Source of the DNA: Chara braunii | Taxonomy: Eukaryota; Streptophyta; Charophyceae; Charales; Characeae | Length of the DNA stretch: 23,260 bases | Direction: 5' to 3' | Assembly (NCBI GenBank): GCA_003427395.1 | Contig: BFEA01000412.1 | Span: forward strand, 1,424,347 to 1,447,606 | Shown here: positions 1 to 7,674 of the stretch, one piece after another | Position numbering within the stretch: the first letter of the stretch is position 1 | Layout of the letters: each line of letters begins with the position of its first letter | Translations under genes and position numbers: made by a program | The notes under the pieces: model-generated | The model's input: the letters and a program-made list of their open reading frames with translations, nothing else | Told to the model about the DNA's origin: nothing | The model's database searches: none

Positions 1-36
1 GATTGGTTGGTGGGGAAGGGGTCGCCCTTCCCCCCA
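1..36. repeat. GATTGG tract followed by G/C hairpin
   Basis: A short GATTGGTTGG tract leads into GGGGAAGGG, loop GTCG, then CCCTTCCCC: a 9-bp perfect hairpin stem. The same layout, with different stem bases, occurs at about 11235-11290 just before the assembly gap, so this is a repeated unit rather than chance. Its left edge is cut by the window start. Confidence 0.6.
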
Positions 37-42
37 GCACAT

Positions 43-43
<1 letters not shown>

Positions 44-96
<53 letters not shown>
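44..96. repeat. (CA)n microsatellite
   Basis: About 25 uninterrupted CA dinucleotides follow the G/C hairpin. The next 150 bases are A/T-rich low-complexity sequence with T and G homopolymers at about 252-276. I see no gene there. Confidence 0.95.
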
Positions 97-98
<2 letters not shown>

Positions 99-299
99 CA
101 CATGAAAAATAAAATTTTTTCTTTTTTTTAATTATGTTTCTTTTGATTTAAGTACTTGTTTTTTGGTTTCTATTTTTTTTAAATGAAAAAACACTTCATA
201 ATCCAAAACAAAAAAATATACGCTTGTAGGTCTCTTCAAACCCGACAACCCTTTTTTTTTTTTTTGGGGGGGGGGGTATTTATTTAATAGGAAAAAAAT

Positions 300-400
300 T
301 GTTCCAAAATTGAGACCGCGGCCCTGGCCCGCAGCCGACCTCTGCGGTCGGGATCCAGACCGAGGGCCGAGATTGACCCCGCGGTCATGACCGCGGGGGA
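300..400. other. GC-rich island with 22-bp palindrome
   Basis: A GC-rich block of about 100 bases sits between A/T-rich sequence and a pyrimidine satellite. Positions 377-398 are a perfect 22-bp palindrome (half-site CCCCGCGGTCA). The block also holds GACCGCGG, CTGCGGTC and CCGAGGGCC pieces. No reading frame of note. Function unknown; it could be the edge of a repeat related to the CpG-rich block at 22990-23110. Confidence 0.5.
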
Positions 401-404
401 TTAA

Positions 405-1180
405 TAGCCCTACACTACTTTACTCTCCTACACTCTACGCTTCCTTACTCCTCTCTAATCTACTCTTCTCTACTTTTCTCTACCCTATGCTTCTCTTCCA
501 TACACTTCTCTTCCCTACTCTTCTCTACTCAACTTACTCTATGTCTCCCCGCTCTTCTCTTCCCTGCTCTTCTCTTTTGGCTTCTCTACTGTACGCTTCC
601 ATGCTCTACCCTACTCAACTCTTCTCTTCTCTGCTGTTCTCTGGTATGCTCTGCTTTAAACCACTCTGCTCTGCTTTCCTCTTATCTGCTCTGCTCGACT
701 CTATACTCCTTCAGTGTGCTCTGCTCTACTCCACTCTGCCTTACTCTACTCCATTCTGCTCTACTCTGCTTCACTTTCCTCCACTCCACTCGCCTACACT
801 CTCCTCCACTTCACTTCACTCCACTCCACTCTAGTGACTCTACTCCACTCCACTCCACTCCACTCTACTCTACTCCACTCTACTCCTGTCTACGCCACTC
901 CACTTTACTCCACTCCATTCCACTCCACTCTGCTTTACTCCACTCCACTGCACTCCAATCCACTCCACTAGGTTCTACTCTATTGAGTCTACTCTACTAA
1001 ACGACTCTACGTTTCCCTACTCTTCTATACTCTTATCTTTGCTACGCTTCTCCACTCCACATTTCCTTTCTCTTCGCTTCCCTGCTTTGCTCTGCTCTTC
1101 TCGTCTCTTCTCTAACCTGCTCTATACTACTCTCCTCTGGGCTGCTATGATCTGCTCTGCCGAGTTTGCCCTGATGTGCT
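405..1180. repeat. Degenerate CTACT/CCACT pentamer satellite
   Basis: Nearly 800 bases of strongly pyrimidine-biased sequence are built from CTACT, CTCTT and CCACT pentamers. Regularity is highest at about 780-970, where CCACT units run almost perfectly. Open frames exist on the plus strand only because the repeat rarely makes stop codons; their products are Leu/Ser/Thr/His strings with no domain. I treat them as non-coding. Confidence 0.9.
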
Positions 1181-1311
1181 ATGATTTGTGCTGCCTTCAT
1201 CACAGTGTGCCCAATTGCTGGCTTCAGTGGAACAAAAAATCTTCATACTGAATTTTTTTCTTTGTATGTTGGTGTTGTTCTTTCTTTATTCTAGGCATTG
1301 TTCTTTTGTTG

Positions 1312-1355
<44 letters not shown>

Positions 1356-1362
1356 GTGTGTC
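1312..1362. repeat. Compound (CT)n(GT)n microsatellite
   Basis: A short CT run is followed by about 20 GT units. The same compound structure recurs at 22301-22386. Pyrimidine-rich sequence continues to about 1450. Confidence 0.9.
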
Positions 1363-1516
1363 TGTGTCTTTCTTTCTCTTTCTCTATCTGCCTCTCTCTC
1401 CTCCCCTTTTCTCCTTCTCTTTTTTTCTGACTTTTCAACCTGTCCTTTTTTTAATTAGTCAATTGTGACTTCGTAGTCGGTTGGAGGATATTCTTTAGTA
1501 CCCTTGGATTTTTTTA

Positions 1517-1713
1517 GGGGGAAACTGCGTGGGAGTCGCAAAAAAAAAGAGTTATAATTGCACTATGGGCCAAAATACAGTTTCAAACTGCAGTTTGGGC
1601 AATGTAGTCAACCCAGCTTTCTGGCCAGGTAGGGTGCCCAAAGAGCAATTGCAAACTGTGTCTTGCCCCATAGTGCAATTTTAACTCTTTTTCTTGACTC
1701 TGACGAAGTTACC
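1517..1713. mobile_element. Diverged Micron-like MITE
   Basis: Long imperfect terminal inverted repeats: the left arm carries AAAGAGTTATAATTGCACTA followed by TGGGCC, and the right arm carries its inverse as GGCCC-like CATAGTGCAATTTTAACTCTTT. The outermost bases (GGGGGAAACTGCG and inverse GGTAACTTCG) match the ends of the better-preserved family at 9203, 11050 and 13067 (GGGGTAACTTCGG). The interior differs from those copies, so this is either an old copy or a sister subfamily. About 197 bp and no coding capacity. Confidence 0.65.
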
Positions 1714-1872
1714 TTTTAAAGTCTGTCTAAGCTTATGCGAGAGGTCAATGTGAGGTGACCCACTAGATTTGTTATTTCTGCGGGCGTAGCCCCCACAGCG
1801 GTTCTTAGCTAGTAACAATAAAAGGGCGATGACTTTGAGATATTATCATTGAGCTGACAGGCCCAGGCAATC

Positions 1873-1976
1873 CAGAAATATTTGGTGTTACTGATGAAGT
1901 TCCATCACAGGGACTCGAACTCAAGTCGTCATTTCAACAGTTCATGGGTGTACCCACTGAGCTGGGCTTTCCGGTT
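1873..1976 (-). mobile_element. tRNA-derived SINE, copy 1
   Basis: Read on the minus strand this has a pol III box A (AGCTCAGTGGGT, plus-strand 1952-1963) and box B (AGTTCGAGTCC, 1911-1921) about 40 bases apart, as in a tRNA gene, but no complete cloverleaf with paired acceptor ends. After box B it continues into sequence unrelated to tRNA (ACACCAAATATTTCTGG). A second copy at about 22615 shares CATGAACTGTTGAAAT between the boxes and a similar ACCAAAT segment after box B. A shared non-tRNA tail indicates a SINE rather than a tRNA gene. The 3' boundary is unclear. Confidence 0.65.
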
Positions 1977-1991
1977 GCTGCCCCCTAAGTT

Positions 1992-2110
1992 ACTGAGTTT
2001 CCTCAATGCCCGAATCTGGACGTGTTTGAGGAGAGGTGCACTACGACCAGCACTGAGTTTCCTCAATGCCCGAATCTGGACGTGTTTGAGCAGAGGTGCA
2101 GAAGGGATAA
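1992..2110. repeat. Two tandem 60-bp units
   Basis: Two adjacent units, near 1992 and 2052, are almost identical over CTGAGTTTCCTCAATGCCCG and the following AATCTGGACGTGTTTGAG. The second unit is also the left arm of the inverted-repeat element at 2044-2608. Confidence 0.85.
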
Positions 2111-2608
2111 TTGGTAGAAAGAGCCCACGCCAAAACCTTTTCGGTTTTGGCCGCCCGAAGTTCGGCGGTTTGGTACTATCGGCCCAAATGTCTTCGCGCG
2201 GTGGCCACAGCTCCCTTGGCCTGTCTTTACCGGTTCATGAATTCGGTCCTGTTTCTGCGCCAGATTCGCCAACTGGTAGGGCCCTTCTTTTTCAAAACTA
2301 CGGTACGTGGGCCTTATTCTATCCTATTCTACGTGAAAATGAATGTGATGCAGTTCATGCGCCAGATTCATGATCCAGTAGGGCCCTTGGAGCGTGGGCC
2401 TGGAGTACCCCACATGCAAGTCATTGGGCCGGTAGTACCAAACGGCTAAACTTTGGGCGCCCAAAACCGAAAACGTTTTGGCGTGGGCGCCTTCTACCAA
2501 TTATCCCAGTGCAGAAAACTGCGTTGAGTTTCGTCAACTGCACGTCTCCACAAACAAGTCCAGATTCGGGCGTTGAGAAAGCTCAACGCTGCTAGTGGGA
2601 CGCCCGGC
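2044..2608. mobile_element. Outer inverted-repeat element, interrupted
   Basis: The left arm (about 2044-2100, with CAATGCCCGAATCTGGACG) is matched in inverse by the right arm (about 2517-2597, with GTCCAGATTCGGGCGTTGAG). The right end GCTAGTGGGACG is the inverse of CGTCCCACTAGC, also seen at the ends of the element at 4237-4775, suggesting related termini. A separate element with its own 9-bp target duplication sits inside. No coding potential. Confidence 0.55.
2104..2507. mobile_element. Non-autonomous Mutator-like element (E1)
   Basis: Ends are GGGATAATTGGTAGAAAG and its exact inverse. The inverted match continues past 150 bp per arm, through GCCAAAAC..TTTTCGGTTTTGG and GTTTGGTACTA. It is flanked by GGTGCAGAA (2095-2103) and AGTGCAGAA (2508-2516), a 9-bp direct repeat with one mismatch. 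Long terminal inverted repeats with a 9-bp duplication are typical of the Mutator superfamily; no transposase is present. The interior has a degenerate repeat with CCAGATTC and GTAGGGCCC. Confidence 0.75.
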
Positions 2609-2935
2609 GAAAGAAACACTTGGATAGAGATGCACGCATCACTCTTCCTATGAAAGAGAAAACAAAACAAAAAAGAAACATGTGCAATGGGCAAAGTGAA
2701 GTGTGCTGTCATCCAAAGAAAACCAGCATGCTGCTCTACGGCCACGTGCTAATCTTCTGTGCACCTTTGCAACTTAACCGTTTTCTCGTTCCAAATGGAT
2801 TGACAGACCAGCAGTGGATCACATACGCAGCTGATCAGATTAAGATACTATCATAATGTTTGTTCTTAGGTAGTAGAGGGGAACGATCACTGTTTTTTTT
2901 TCTCCTTGTTTTTATTTCTTTTTCTCTTTCTAAGC
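2609..2935. other. No identified feature
   Basis: This stretch has mixed composition. I found no convincing reading frame, tandem repeat or inverted repeat in it. Confidence 0.4.
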
Positions 2936-2939
2936 GAAT

Positions 2940-3040
2940 CTAAGGTATATTCTTCTCTCAATTTCACCTTTCACTATCTACCTACCACTGCTCCCACTAA
3001 GCCTATTGAAGGGACCCCGGACCCCTGCAAGCATAGCTAC
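2940..3040 (+). mobile_element. Fragment related to the PLE 5' region
   Basis: TTCTTCTCTCAA, CCTTTCACTA, CTACC..CTCC, AAGCCTAT..AGGGACCCC and CCCCTGC.AGCAT occur here in the same order and spacing as at 15305-15400, just upstream of the Penelope-like pseudogene. It is therefore a fragment of that element's leader (or a pseudo-LTR), or of an independent repeat next to both. It contains no coding sequence. Confidence 0.5.
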
Positions 3041-3076
3041 GGCGAAGAAACATATCTATTTTGGCTATAACAAGAT

Positions 3077-3095
3077 ATGCGGCGATGCGCCGCAT
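3077..3095. other. Short perfect hairpin
   Basis: ATGCGGCG, loop ATG, CGCCGCAT: an 8-bp perfect G/C-rich stem in otherwise A/T- and pyrimidine-rich sequence. Its function is not apparent. Confidence 0.5.
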
Positions 3096-3238
3096 CCCAT
3101 ATTTCTTTCCTGTTTCTCTTTCTTTCTCTCTCCTTTTCGCTCAAATTTCAACGATGGACATTTGCTGGTCTGCACCTTTTTTTTTTTTTTTTTCTGCACC
3201 ATTTGTTGTCCAAGCAGAAAACCAGAAGATAATAATTA

Positions 3239-3302
3239 AAAGAAGAAGAAGAAGAAGAAGAAGAAGAAGAAGAAGAAGAAGAAGAAGAAGAAGAAGAAGA
3301 AC
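3239..3302. repeat. (AAG)n microsatellite
   Basis: About 20 AGA/AAG trinucleotides follow a 20-base T run at about 3177-3194. The poly-Arg and poly-Ser open frames across it are artefacts of the repeat. Confidence 0.95.
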
Positions 3303-3478
3303 AGAAGAGATTGACTGCTACCATGTTTCTTGAAAGACCCTGCATCTCAGCCTATAATGGAGCCTCCTCAAGGACCTCAACCAAACAGAGACAAGCACCT
3401 ATTTCTCTTTTTCATTTCTCAATCTCTTCATCTCTTCATGTTTACATCCATCATTCCTTTGACCAGGGCATAATGACA

Positions 3479-3594
3479 CTACCTTCTTCGCCTGAATAGA
3501 GCGAGGCCTGGTGTTTATGGCTGTATATTATAGAGTGATAATTATCCCAAATTCTCCCAAATTCAGCCATAATGACGGGCCGGGGACGTTGTAG
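3479..3594. mobile_element. Degenerate Stowaway-like MITE
   Basis: It starts CTACCTTCTTCGCCTGAATA and ends with an eroded inverse (…ATAATGACGGGCCGG…GTAG). Left end, length (about 116 bp) and inner motif GGCTGTAT match the well-preserved element at 14734-14844. The right terminal repeat is partly lost. Confidence 0.5.
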
Positions 3595-3767
3595 TTGGGT
3601 GACATTGATAGGTTTGCCAAATTCTGCTATACTATAATCAGGCCTTGTTCACAGACTGTTCTCAGCCGAAGCCGGGTAATGTCCCCCCTATCTCAAATGA
3701 TCTCAAATGTTCTCAATGATCTGTACAATTCTATATGGGACTCTGGGCCCGGTTCCCAGCACGTGGT

Positions 3768-3977
3768 GCTCCCCGCGAATAGACTGGACCACTTGTTTTC
3801 AAAAAAAAAAAAAAAGTTTTGGGGAAAAAAGAAGAAGAAGAAAAAAAGGCCTTGTAGGGAGATGAAGACGGCAGGACTCGGCTGCATGCGTCCAACCTCA
3901 ATAAATACTCCCCCAATTGGATATATATACTAACAATAGGGCCTCTCAAACGTTGTCCATGCATAATGAAGAGTTTG

Positions 3978-4009
<32 letters not shown>

Positions 4010-4841
4010 GTTGTCAATGCATCTAGGCCTGGGGTTGCTGCCTGAACAGTGGCATTGGCAACACATTTTGGAAGAATGGGACGTCTTCCCAGATGGTGGC
4101 AAGATACATGGGTTCTTTGCATGCATGTATCACACCTTCTGTCCTGTGTTGTGTGGCCATGCGCACAATCCAATGAATAAATGAATTACGGAAATGACAT
4201 TGACCTCCCTATACCTGGGCTGAGATCCTACTCCCTGGGGCCTCGTCCCACTAGCATCCATTAAATCGGTGTGTGGCGTTCTTTTCTCATTTAAAAATGC
4301 ATAAGCAATGCTTTTTATCATTTACACGAATGCAAAGAAAAGGACCCAAAAAACGAAAAATTACGGGGCCTGACATAGACATCATGACAGAACTTCAGTG
4401 CATCCACACTTCCACCAACCCGGTACATCTGCATGCGACCTTCCCGCCGGCCTGTTCGCAGTCTTCCACGGAAATCTCTTTCTCAATTTTACCACATAAA
4501 AAAAGAAAACAACATAGATGCAAAAACGCCCCCCCCCTCCGACCTCCCTAATATTGCAGCTTCGCGCCAACCCAAAGTGGCTAGCTAAATGGGCAAAAAA
4601 ATGAAAACAAAACTCTTCTATTGGCCGGCGGACAGATACCGTAACAAAATAGGTCCTTAGCGCCCTGCGCCGACGATACACAAAAGCATCTACGGTCGCC
4701 GGATGTCACCTCTCGCCGCCCGTGATTGAAAACCATGGAGCCATAGTGTAAATCGATGCTAGTGGGACGAGGCTCCTGTGGATTCCACATTCTGAAACTT
4801 TTTTTTTTTAAGAACCAGGCTTCTATCTATTAGTGGGGAGC
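3768..4841. mobile_element. Foldback-type element with internal A-tracts
   Basis: The left end GCTCCCCGCGAATAGA and right end (minus strand) GCTCCCCACTAATAGA are inverted copies. In each, a homopolymer A tract (in that end's orientation) begins 32-33 bases inside the terminus (3801 on plus; 4809 on minus). The same end structure delimits the hairpin at 8579-9109. The 1074-bp span contains a 30-base A run (3978-4007) and a second inverted-repeat element (4237-4775). No transposase frame. Confidence 0.55.
4237..4775. mobile_element. Nested inverted-repeat element
   Basis: Ends GGGGCCTCGTCCCACTAGCA and (minus strand) GGAGCCTCGTCCCACTAGCA match at 19 of 20 positions and continue with similar ATC.ATT. 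I could not see a target duplication, so superfamily is open; the GGGGCC/GGAGCC start is compatible with hAT-like MITEs. About 540 bp. A run of C at about 4530 and A/T-rich filler occupy the middle. Confidence 0.6.
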
Positions 4842-5489
4842 AGCGAGAGTTGTGCAGCGAGGCCCGATGACCGGACCTTCTATTCTGGTATGGGTGGAGA
4901 CCGAAATGGGATCTTATCAGGCCAGATGCAGAAGAATTTAGAAACAAGTATGGACACGGCAGGTTTTGAGTTTGCAAGGCCCTTGTTTGAAACGGCACTT
5001 TTGGTCGTCTCGCACCTAGGTCCGCCCCTGTCATTCTGACACCTGTACCTCTGTCACGACCGCAGTGCTTTCATTGCTTTCTCGATCACGACAGCTGTTT
5101 GTTTTGCCAGCAGGTGTTTCTTCTGCCTGGAAACATGTTTGTGCCACTACCACCATCACCCCAAAAATATAACTTTGGAAAAAGTTTGGATGGCCGCAGC
5201 TGAGGCGCCGTAAACGAGCAAGTAGGTTCTTGCGTACCAGTTGTCCGAGGAGGAGGCCCAAAAACACCGCTTGAAAACAGAAGAAAGATCCCTTGCAGTA
5301 TGCCCCTAGTGGAGCAAAGGCTGGGAGAAAACTAGGGCTCTCAATGTGTGACACCTATCCGTGGCCCATGGGCTCTCGCTTTGTGAGGTCAAAAGGAAAG
5401 GAACGACAGCGTGTCAGTGCTCTTGCAAACAGTTGTTGACAACGGTGAACTGAACTGAACGATTAGACCATTTCTGTTTCTTTGGGAGG
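4842..5489. other. No identified feature
   Basis: Mixed-composition sequence. Reading frames on either strand are short and lack recognisable domains. I see no tandem array or inverted pair. Confidence 0.4.
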
Positions 5490-5529
5490 AGGAGGGGAGG
5501 GGGAGTCTGGGGTGGGGGACTTGTGGATT

Positions 5530-6149
5530 GGGATAACTGGTGGAAAGCGCCTGCGCAGAAACCTTTCCCGAACTTGTCCCATTTGGCAAGAACGGCCGAC
5601 TGGAAAATGAATCTGGCGCGGATACAGCAGCGCCTGGCTCATGATCCCATAGAAAGGGGCCAAACAGTCGGGATTCGGGACCCGATCTTGACCTTCAGAT
5701 TTTAACTTCCTACGGCCTGTGTACCCCATGGGCCCTTCTTGCCAAACGGGAAAAGTCTGGGCGCGCGAAACCAAAGCCCAGCTCATGATCTGGTAGGAAG
5801 GGGCCAAACGGTCAGGACCCAATCTCAACCTTCAGATTTTAACATCCGACGGCCTGTGTACCCCATGGGCCCGTCTGGTAGGAACGGGCAAAACGGTAAG
5901 GACCCAATCTCGACCTTCAGATTTTGACATCCGACGGCCTGTGTACCCCATGGGCCGTTCTCGCGAAACGGGAAAAGTTTGGATGCGCGAAACCAATGCC
6001 CCGGCCCATGATCCGGTAGGAAGGGGCCAAACGGTCGGGACACAATCTCGACCTTCAGATCCGACGGCCTGTGTACTCTGTGGGCCCTTCTTGCCAAACG
6101 GGAAAAGTTTGGGTGCGCGGAATGAAAAAGGTTTTCGCCTGATTATCCC
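5530..6149. mobile_element. Non-autonomous Mutator-like element (E2)
   Basis: It starts GGGATAACTGGTGGAAAG and ends with inverse GGGATAATCAGGCGAAA, the same terminus as E1 at 2104. It is flanked by a perfect 9-bp direct repeat, TTGTGGATT (5521-5529 and 6150-6158). The uninterrupted paralogue near 7110 has a single TTGTGGATT, which supports a true target duplication. The inside is filled by about four imperfect tandem units beginning GGCCTGTGTACCCCATGGG at 5714, 5851, 5936 and 6066. There is no transposase; the open frames are repeat readings. Confidence 0.85.
5714..6110. repeat. Subterminal tandem repeats of E2
   Basis: Imperfect units are spaced 137, 85 and 130 bases. Each includes GGCCTGTGTACCCCATGGG, AAACGG, AGGAAGGGGCCAAACGGT and CTTCAGATTTTAACATCC. 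Repeat units inside Mutator-like elements are common and can serve as transposase-binding sites; that role here is inferred. Confidence 0.7.
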
Positions 6150-6192
6150 TTGTGGATTAGTTCCAGGGCATCACAGCGAGACGTGGCAGGTG

Positions 6193-6979
6193 CGTTTTTG
6201 TTTTAAACCACCAGTACTTGGCCCATACATCGGCCGCGGGGCGTTGCCGTTAACGCCACGCAACTTCCGGAGGCTAGGGGTACCCGCCCTCAAAGGCTAG
6301 CACCCCCAGCCAAAACAAGTTTTTTTTGTTGCGCTGGTGGGTTGGTGCGTCCATTTTCAGGCTCGGCATGGATAGCTGGGCCAAGTACTGGTGGTTTAAC
6401 AGGGAAAATTGCATCTGTACCCCATTTGAAAATGGGAATACCCGCTATACCCAGCCCCGGTGTCCAACTTGCATAAGTACCAGGAAAATAGCCTGTGCAA
6501 ATTATTTTTTGCATACCCAGATGGAGGGATGCGAAGGTTGGTACCTCCAAGTTGCAGTTATACCCAACTACCCGTGTGCTAATTATGCACGTACCCGGGC
6601 AAATTGTGTGCATACCCAACCCAATTTTGCCTGCCCCGTTCCTGGGCATAAGCATAATTTCGTGGTCCCCAACCAAGGGCCTGTGGGACTGGGTACGCAT
6701 ATAAGTTGGGCTTAGTTGGCACACAGGAAAAGTAGGGTATTACCTGGGCAAAATTATGTGCATACCCATTTTTGCCTGCTCCTTTCCTGGGCATAGGCAT
6801 AACTTTGTGGTCCCCAAACAAGGACCTGTGGGAGTGGGTACCTGTATAAGTTGGCACACAGGAAAAGTTGGACAGGGTCTGGGCATAGATGCAAGATGCA
6901 AGCTGGGCGCTGGACTGGGTATACGGGGTATTCCCGTCTTTAAGTGGGGTACAGATGCAATTTTCCCCGTTTTTAAACG
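6193..6979. mobile_element. Third element with 9-bp duplication (E3)
   Basis: Inverted arms GGGAAAATTGCATCTGTACC (6402 on) and its inverse (about 6939-6967) continue with GGGAATACCC..TATACCCAG for about 80 bp. Flanks are TGGCAGGTG (6184-6192) and TGGCCGGCG (6980-6988), 7 of 9 identical; the empty paralogue has TGGCAGATG followed directly by GTCATTACG. That accounts for every base at the junction. Termini read CGTTTTTG... and, inverted, CGTTTAAAAACG. The interior has two repeats of about 140 bp (about 6600-6720 and 6745-6865) sharing CCTGGGCATA and GTGGTCCCCAA. A TTAA-flanked MITE lies inside its left end. Confidence 0.65.
6207..6395. mobile_element. TTAA-flanked MITE, copy A
   Basis: Terminal inverted repeats ACCACCAGTACTTGG(CCCA) at the left and the inverse at the right. 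A direct TTAA lies at both junctions (6203-6206, 6396-6399). Its interior matches the larger copy at 12173-12390 in opposite orientation (AACGCC.CGCAACTTCC, GAGGCT.GGGGTAC, TTCAGGCTCGGCAT). It sits within E3, so it inserted after E3. A TTAA target is used by piggyBac and some other families; assignment is tentative. Confidence 0.7.
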
Positions 6980-7223
6980 TGGCCGGCGGTCATTACGTTA
7001 CAGTCCAGTGTTCGATACCCTGCTGATGTAAGGTGTCGTAGTGACTGGCATGAACAAATGGTATACCTGTGGGGCCGCTATTTCACCCATATATAGAGGG
7101 GGGCTGGGGTGGGAGAGTTGTGGATTACGTGCTGGGCAGCACTGGGAGACGTGGCAGATGGTCATTACGTAACAGTCGGCAGTGTTTGGTCCCCTCCTGA
7201 AGCGTAATAGCCACTCGCATGAG

Positions 7224-7460
7224 CACGTGGACGTGTGGGCCCACGATACTCACACAAGGATTTCCCTTGACGAACCTGACCGGAATTCCACTTGCAGCTT
7301 TGACGAACCTGACCGGAATTCCACTTTGATCTGGATGTACTGGCAGCTTCGACGTCCAGAGCTGGGTCCAAAAGCTCCTACAGCCAGCCTAGTTTTGCTG
7401 TACTTGGGCTCTGCTTTTGCACAACGTGTAGGCAGGCCCTCTGCTTCGGTATAAATACAT
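7224..7460 (+). promoter_or_regulatory. Candidate plant-type promoter
   Basis: In order on the plus strand: G-box CACGTG (7224-7229), palindrome GTGGGCCCAC (7235-7244) containing the TGGGCC element common in plant promoters, two identical 27-bp repeats (7267-7293 and 7300-7326, each containing CTGACCGGAATTCCACTT), and TATAAATA (7450-7457). The arrangement points downstream. A transcription start near 7480 is inferred from TATA spacing. It lies immediately after the duplicated segment. It could instead be promoter sequence inside an LTR, but I see no matching second LTR. Confidence 0.5.
7267..7326 (+). repeat. Two identical 27-bp repeats, 33-bp period
   Basis: TTGACGAACCTGACCGGAAT followed by TCCACTT occurs twice without a mismatch, separated by GCAGCT. 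Each copy contains an imperfect GGAATTCC palindrome. The position, 120-180 bases upstream of the TATA box, suggests a duplicated regulatory site. Confidence 0.85.
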
Positions 7461-7479
7461 ACGAGCCTAGTACGAGGTG

Positions 7480-7674
7480 CAGAAGACGGCATCACTAGAC
7501 ACTAGACACTACTAGACTCAGATCTCCGAGGTGGGGAACTCTCTCGCCGTGGTGCTCGGTAGATTTGCGGTTCACGTTCGACGCAGTTCTTGCACGGGCA
7601 GCAGGTATTATATGGGGATGCTTTGGAAGGCCTTGACGCTGCTCGTCCTCGGCTAGTCACCAGAAAACGGAGAG
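7480..7674 (+). other. Possible untranslated first exon
   Basis: The sequence downstream of the TATA box ends at GAG|GTGAGC (7672-7680), a good splice-donor match. There is no clear start codon in a long frame between. A pyrimidine-rich, intron-like stretch follows. If the promoter is real, this would be a 5' exon whose coding exons are not identifiable here; no acceptor or downstream product could be assigned. Confidence 0.3.

Larger units (their letters stand above)
5490..7215 (+). repeat. Tandem segmental duplication, first copy interrupted
   Basis: Copy A is split across 5490-5529, 6150-6192 and 6989-7090. Copy B is continuous at about 7095-7215. Both read GGGGTGGG..., TTGTGGATT, ...GAGACGTGGCAG, GGTCATTACGT.ACAGTC, CAGTGTT.G, and a diverging tail with ACT.GCATGA. 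Joining the copy A pieces without the two elements between them gives the order seen in copy B, so copy B represents the pre-insertion sequence. The unit was about 200 bp before insertion. Confidence 0.75.

Noticed and set aside
487-1430. Several overlapping plus-strand open frames rich in Leu, Ser and Thr
   Set aside because: They read a CTACT/CCACT satellite and CT/GT repeats; composition follows the repeat in every frame and no domain is present.
1890-1925. A second hammerhead-like site (CTGATGA, 6-bp stem, then GAAC)
   Set aside because: The invariant GAAA is replaced by GAAC, and the sequence is explained by the box B region of the SINE on the other strand.
1911-1963. A functional tRNA gene on the minus strand
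   Set aside because: Box A and box B are good, but acceptor-stem pairing is missing and a related copy shares the non-tRNA tail, which fits a SINE.
1882-2449. Open frames of 112-163 codons near 2 kb
   Set aside because: They lie within a SINE, tandem 60-bp units and inverted-repeat transposons; repeated peptide segments reflect DNA duplication.
5463-6300. Open frames with repeated peptide motifs on both strands
   Set aside because: These are translations of the tandem units inside element E2, open on both strands.
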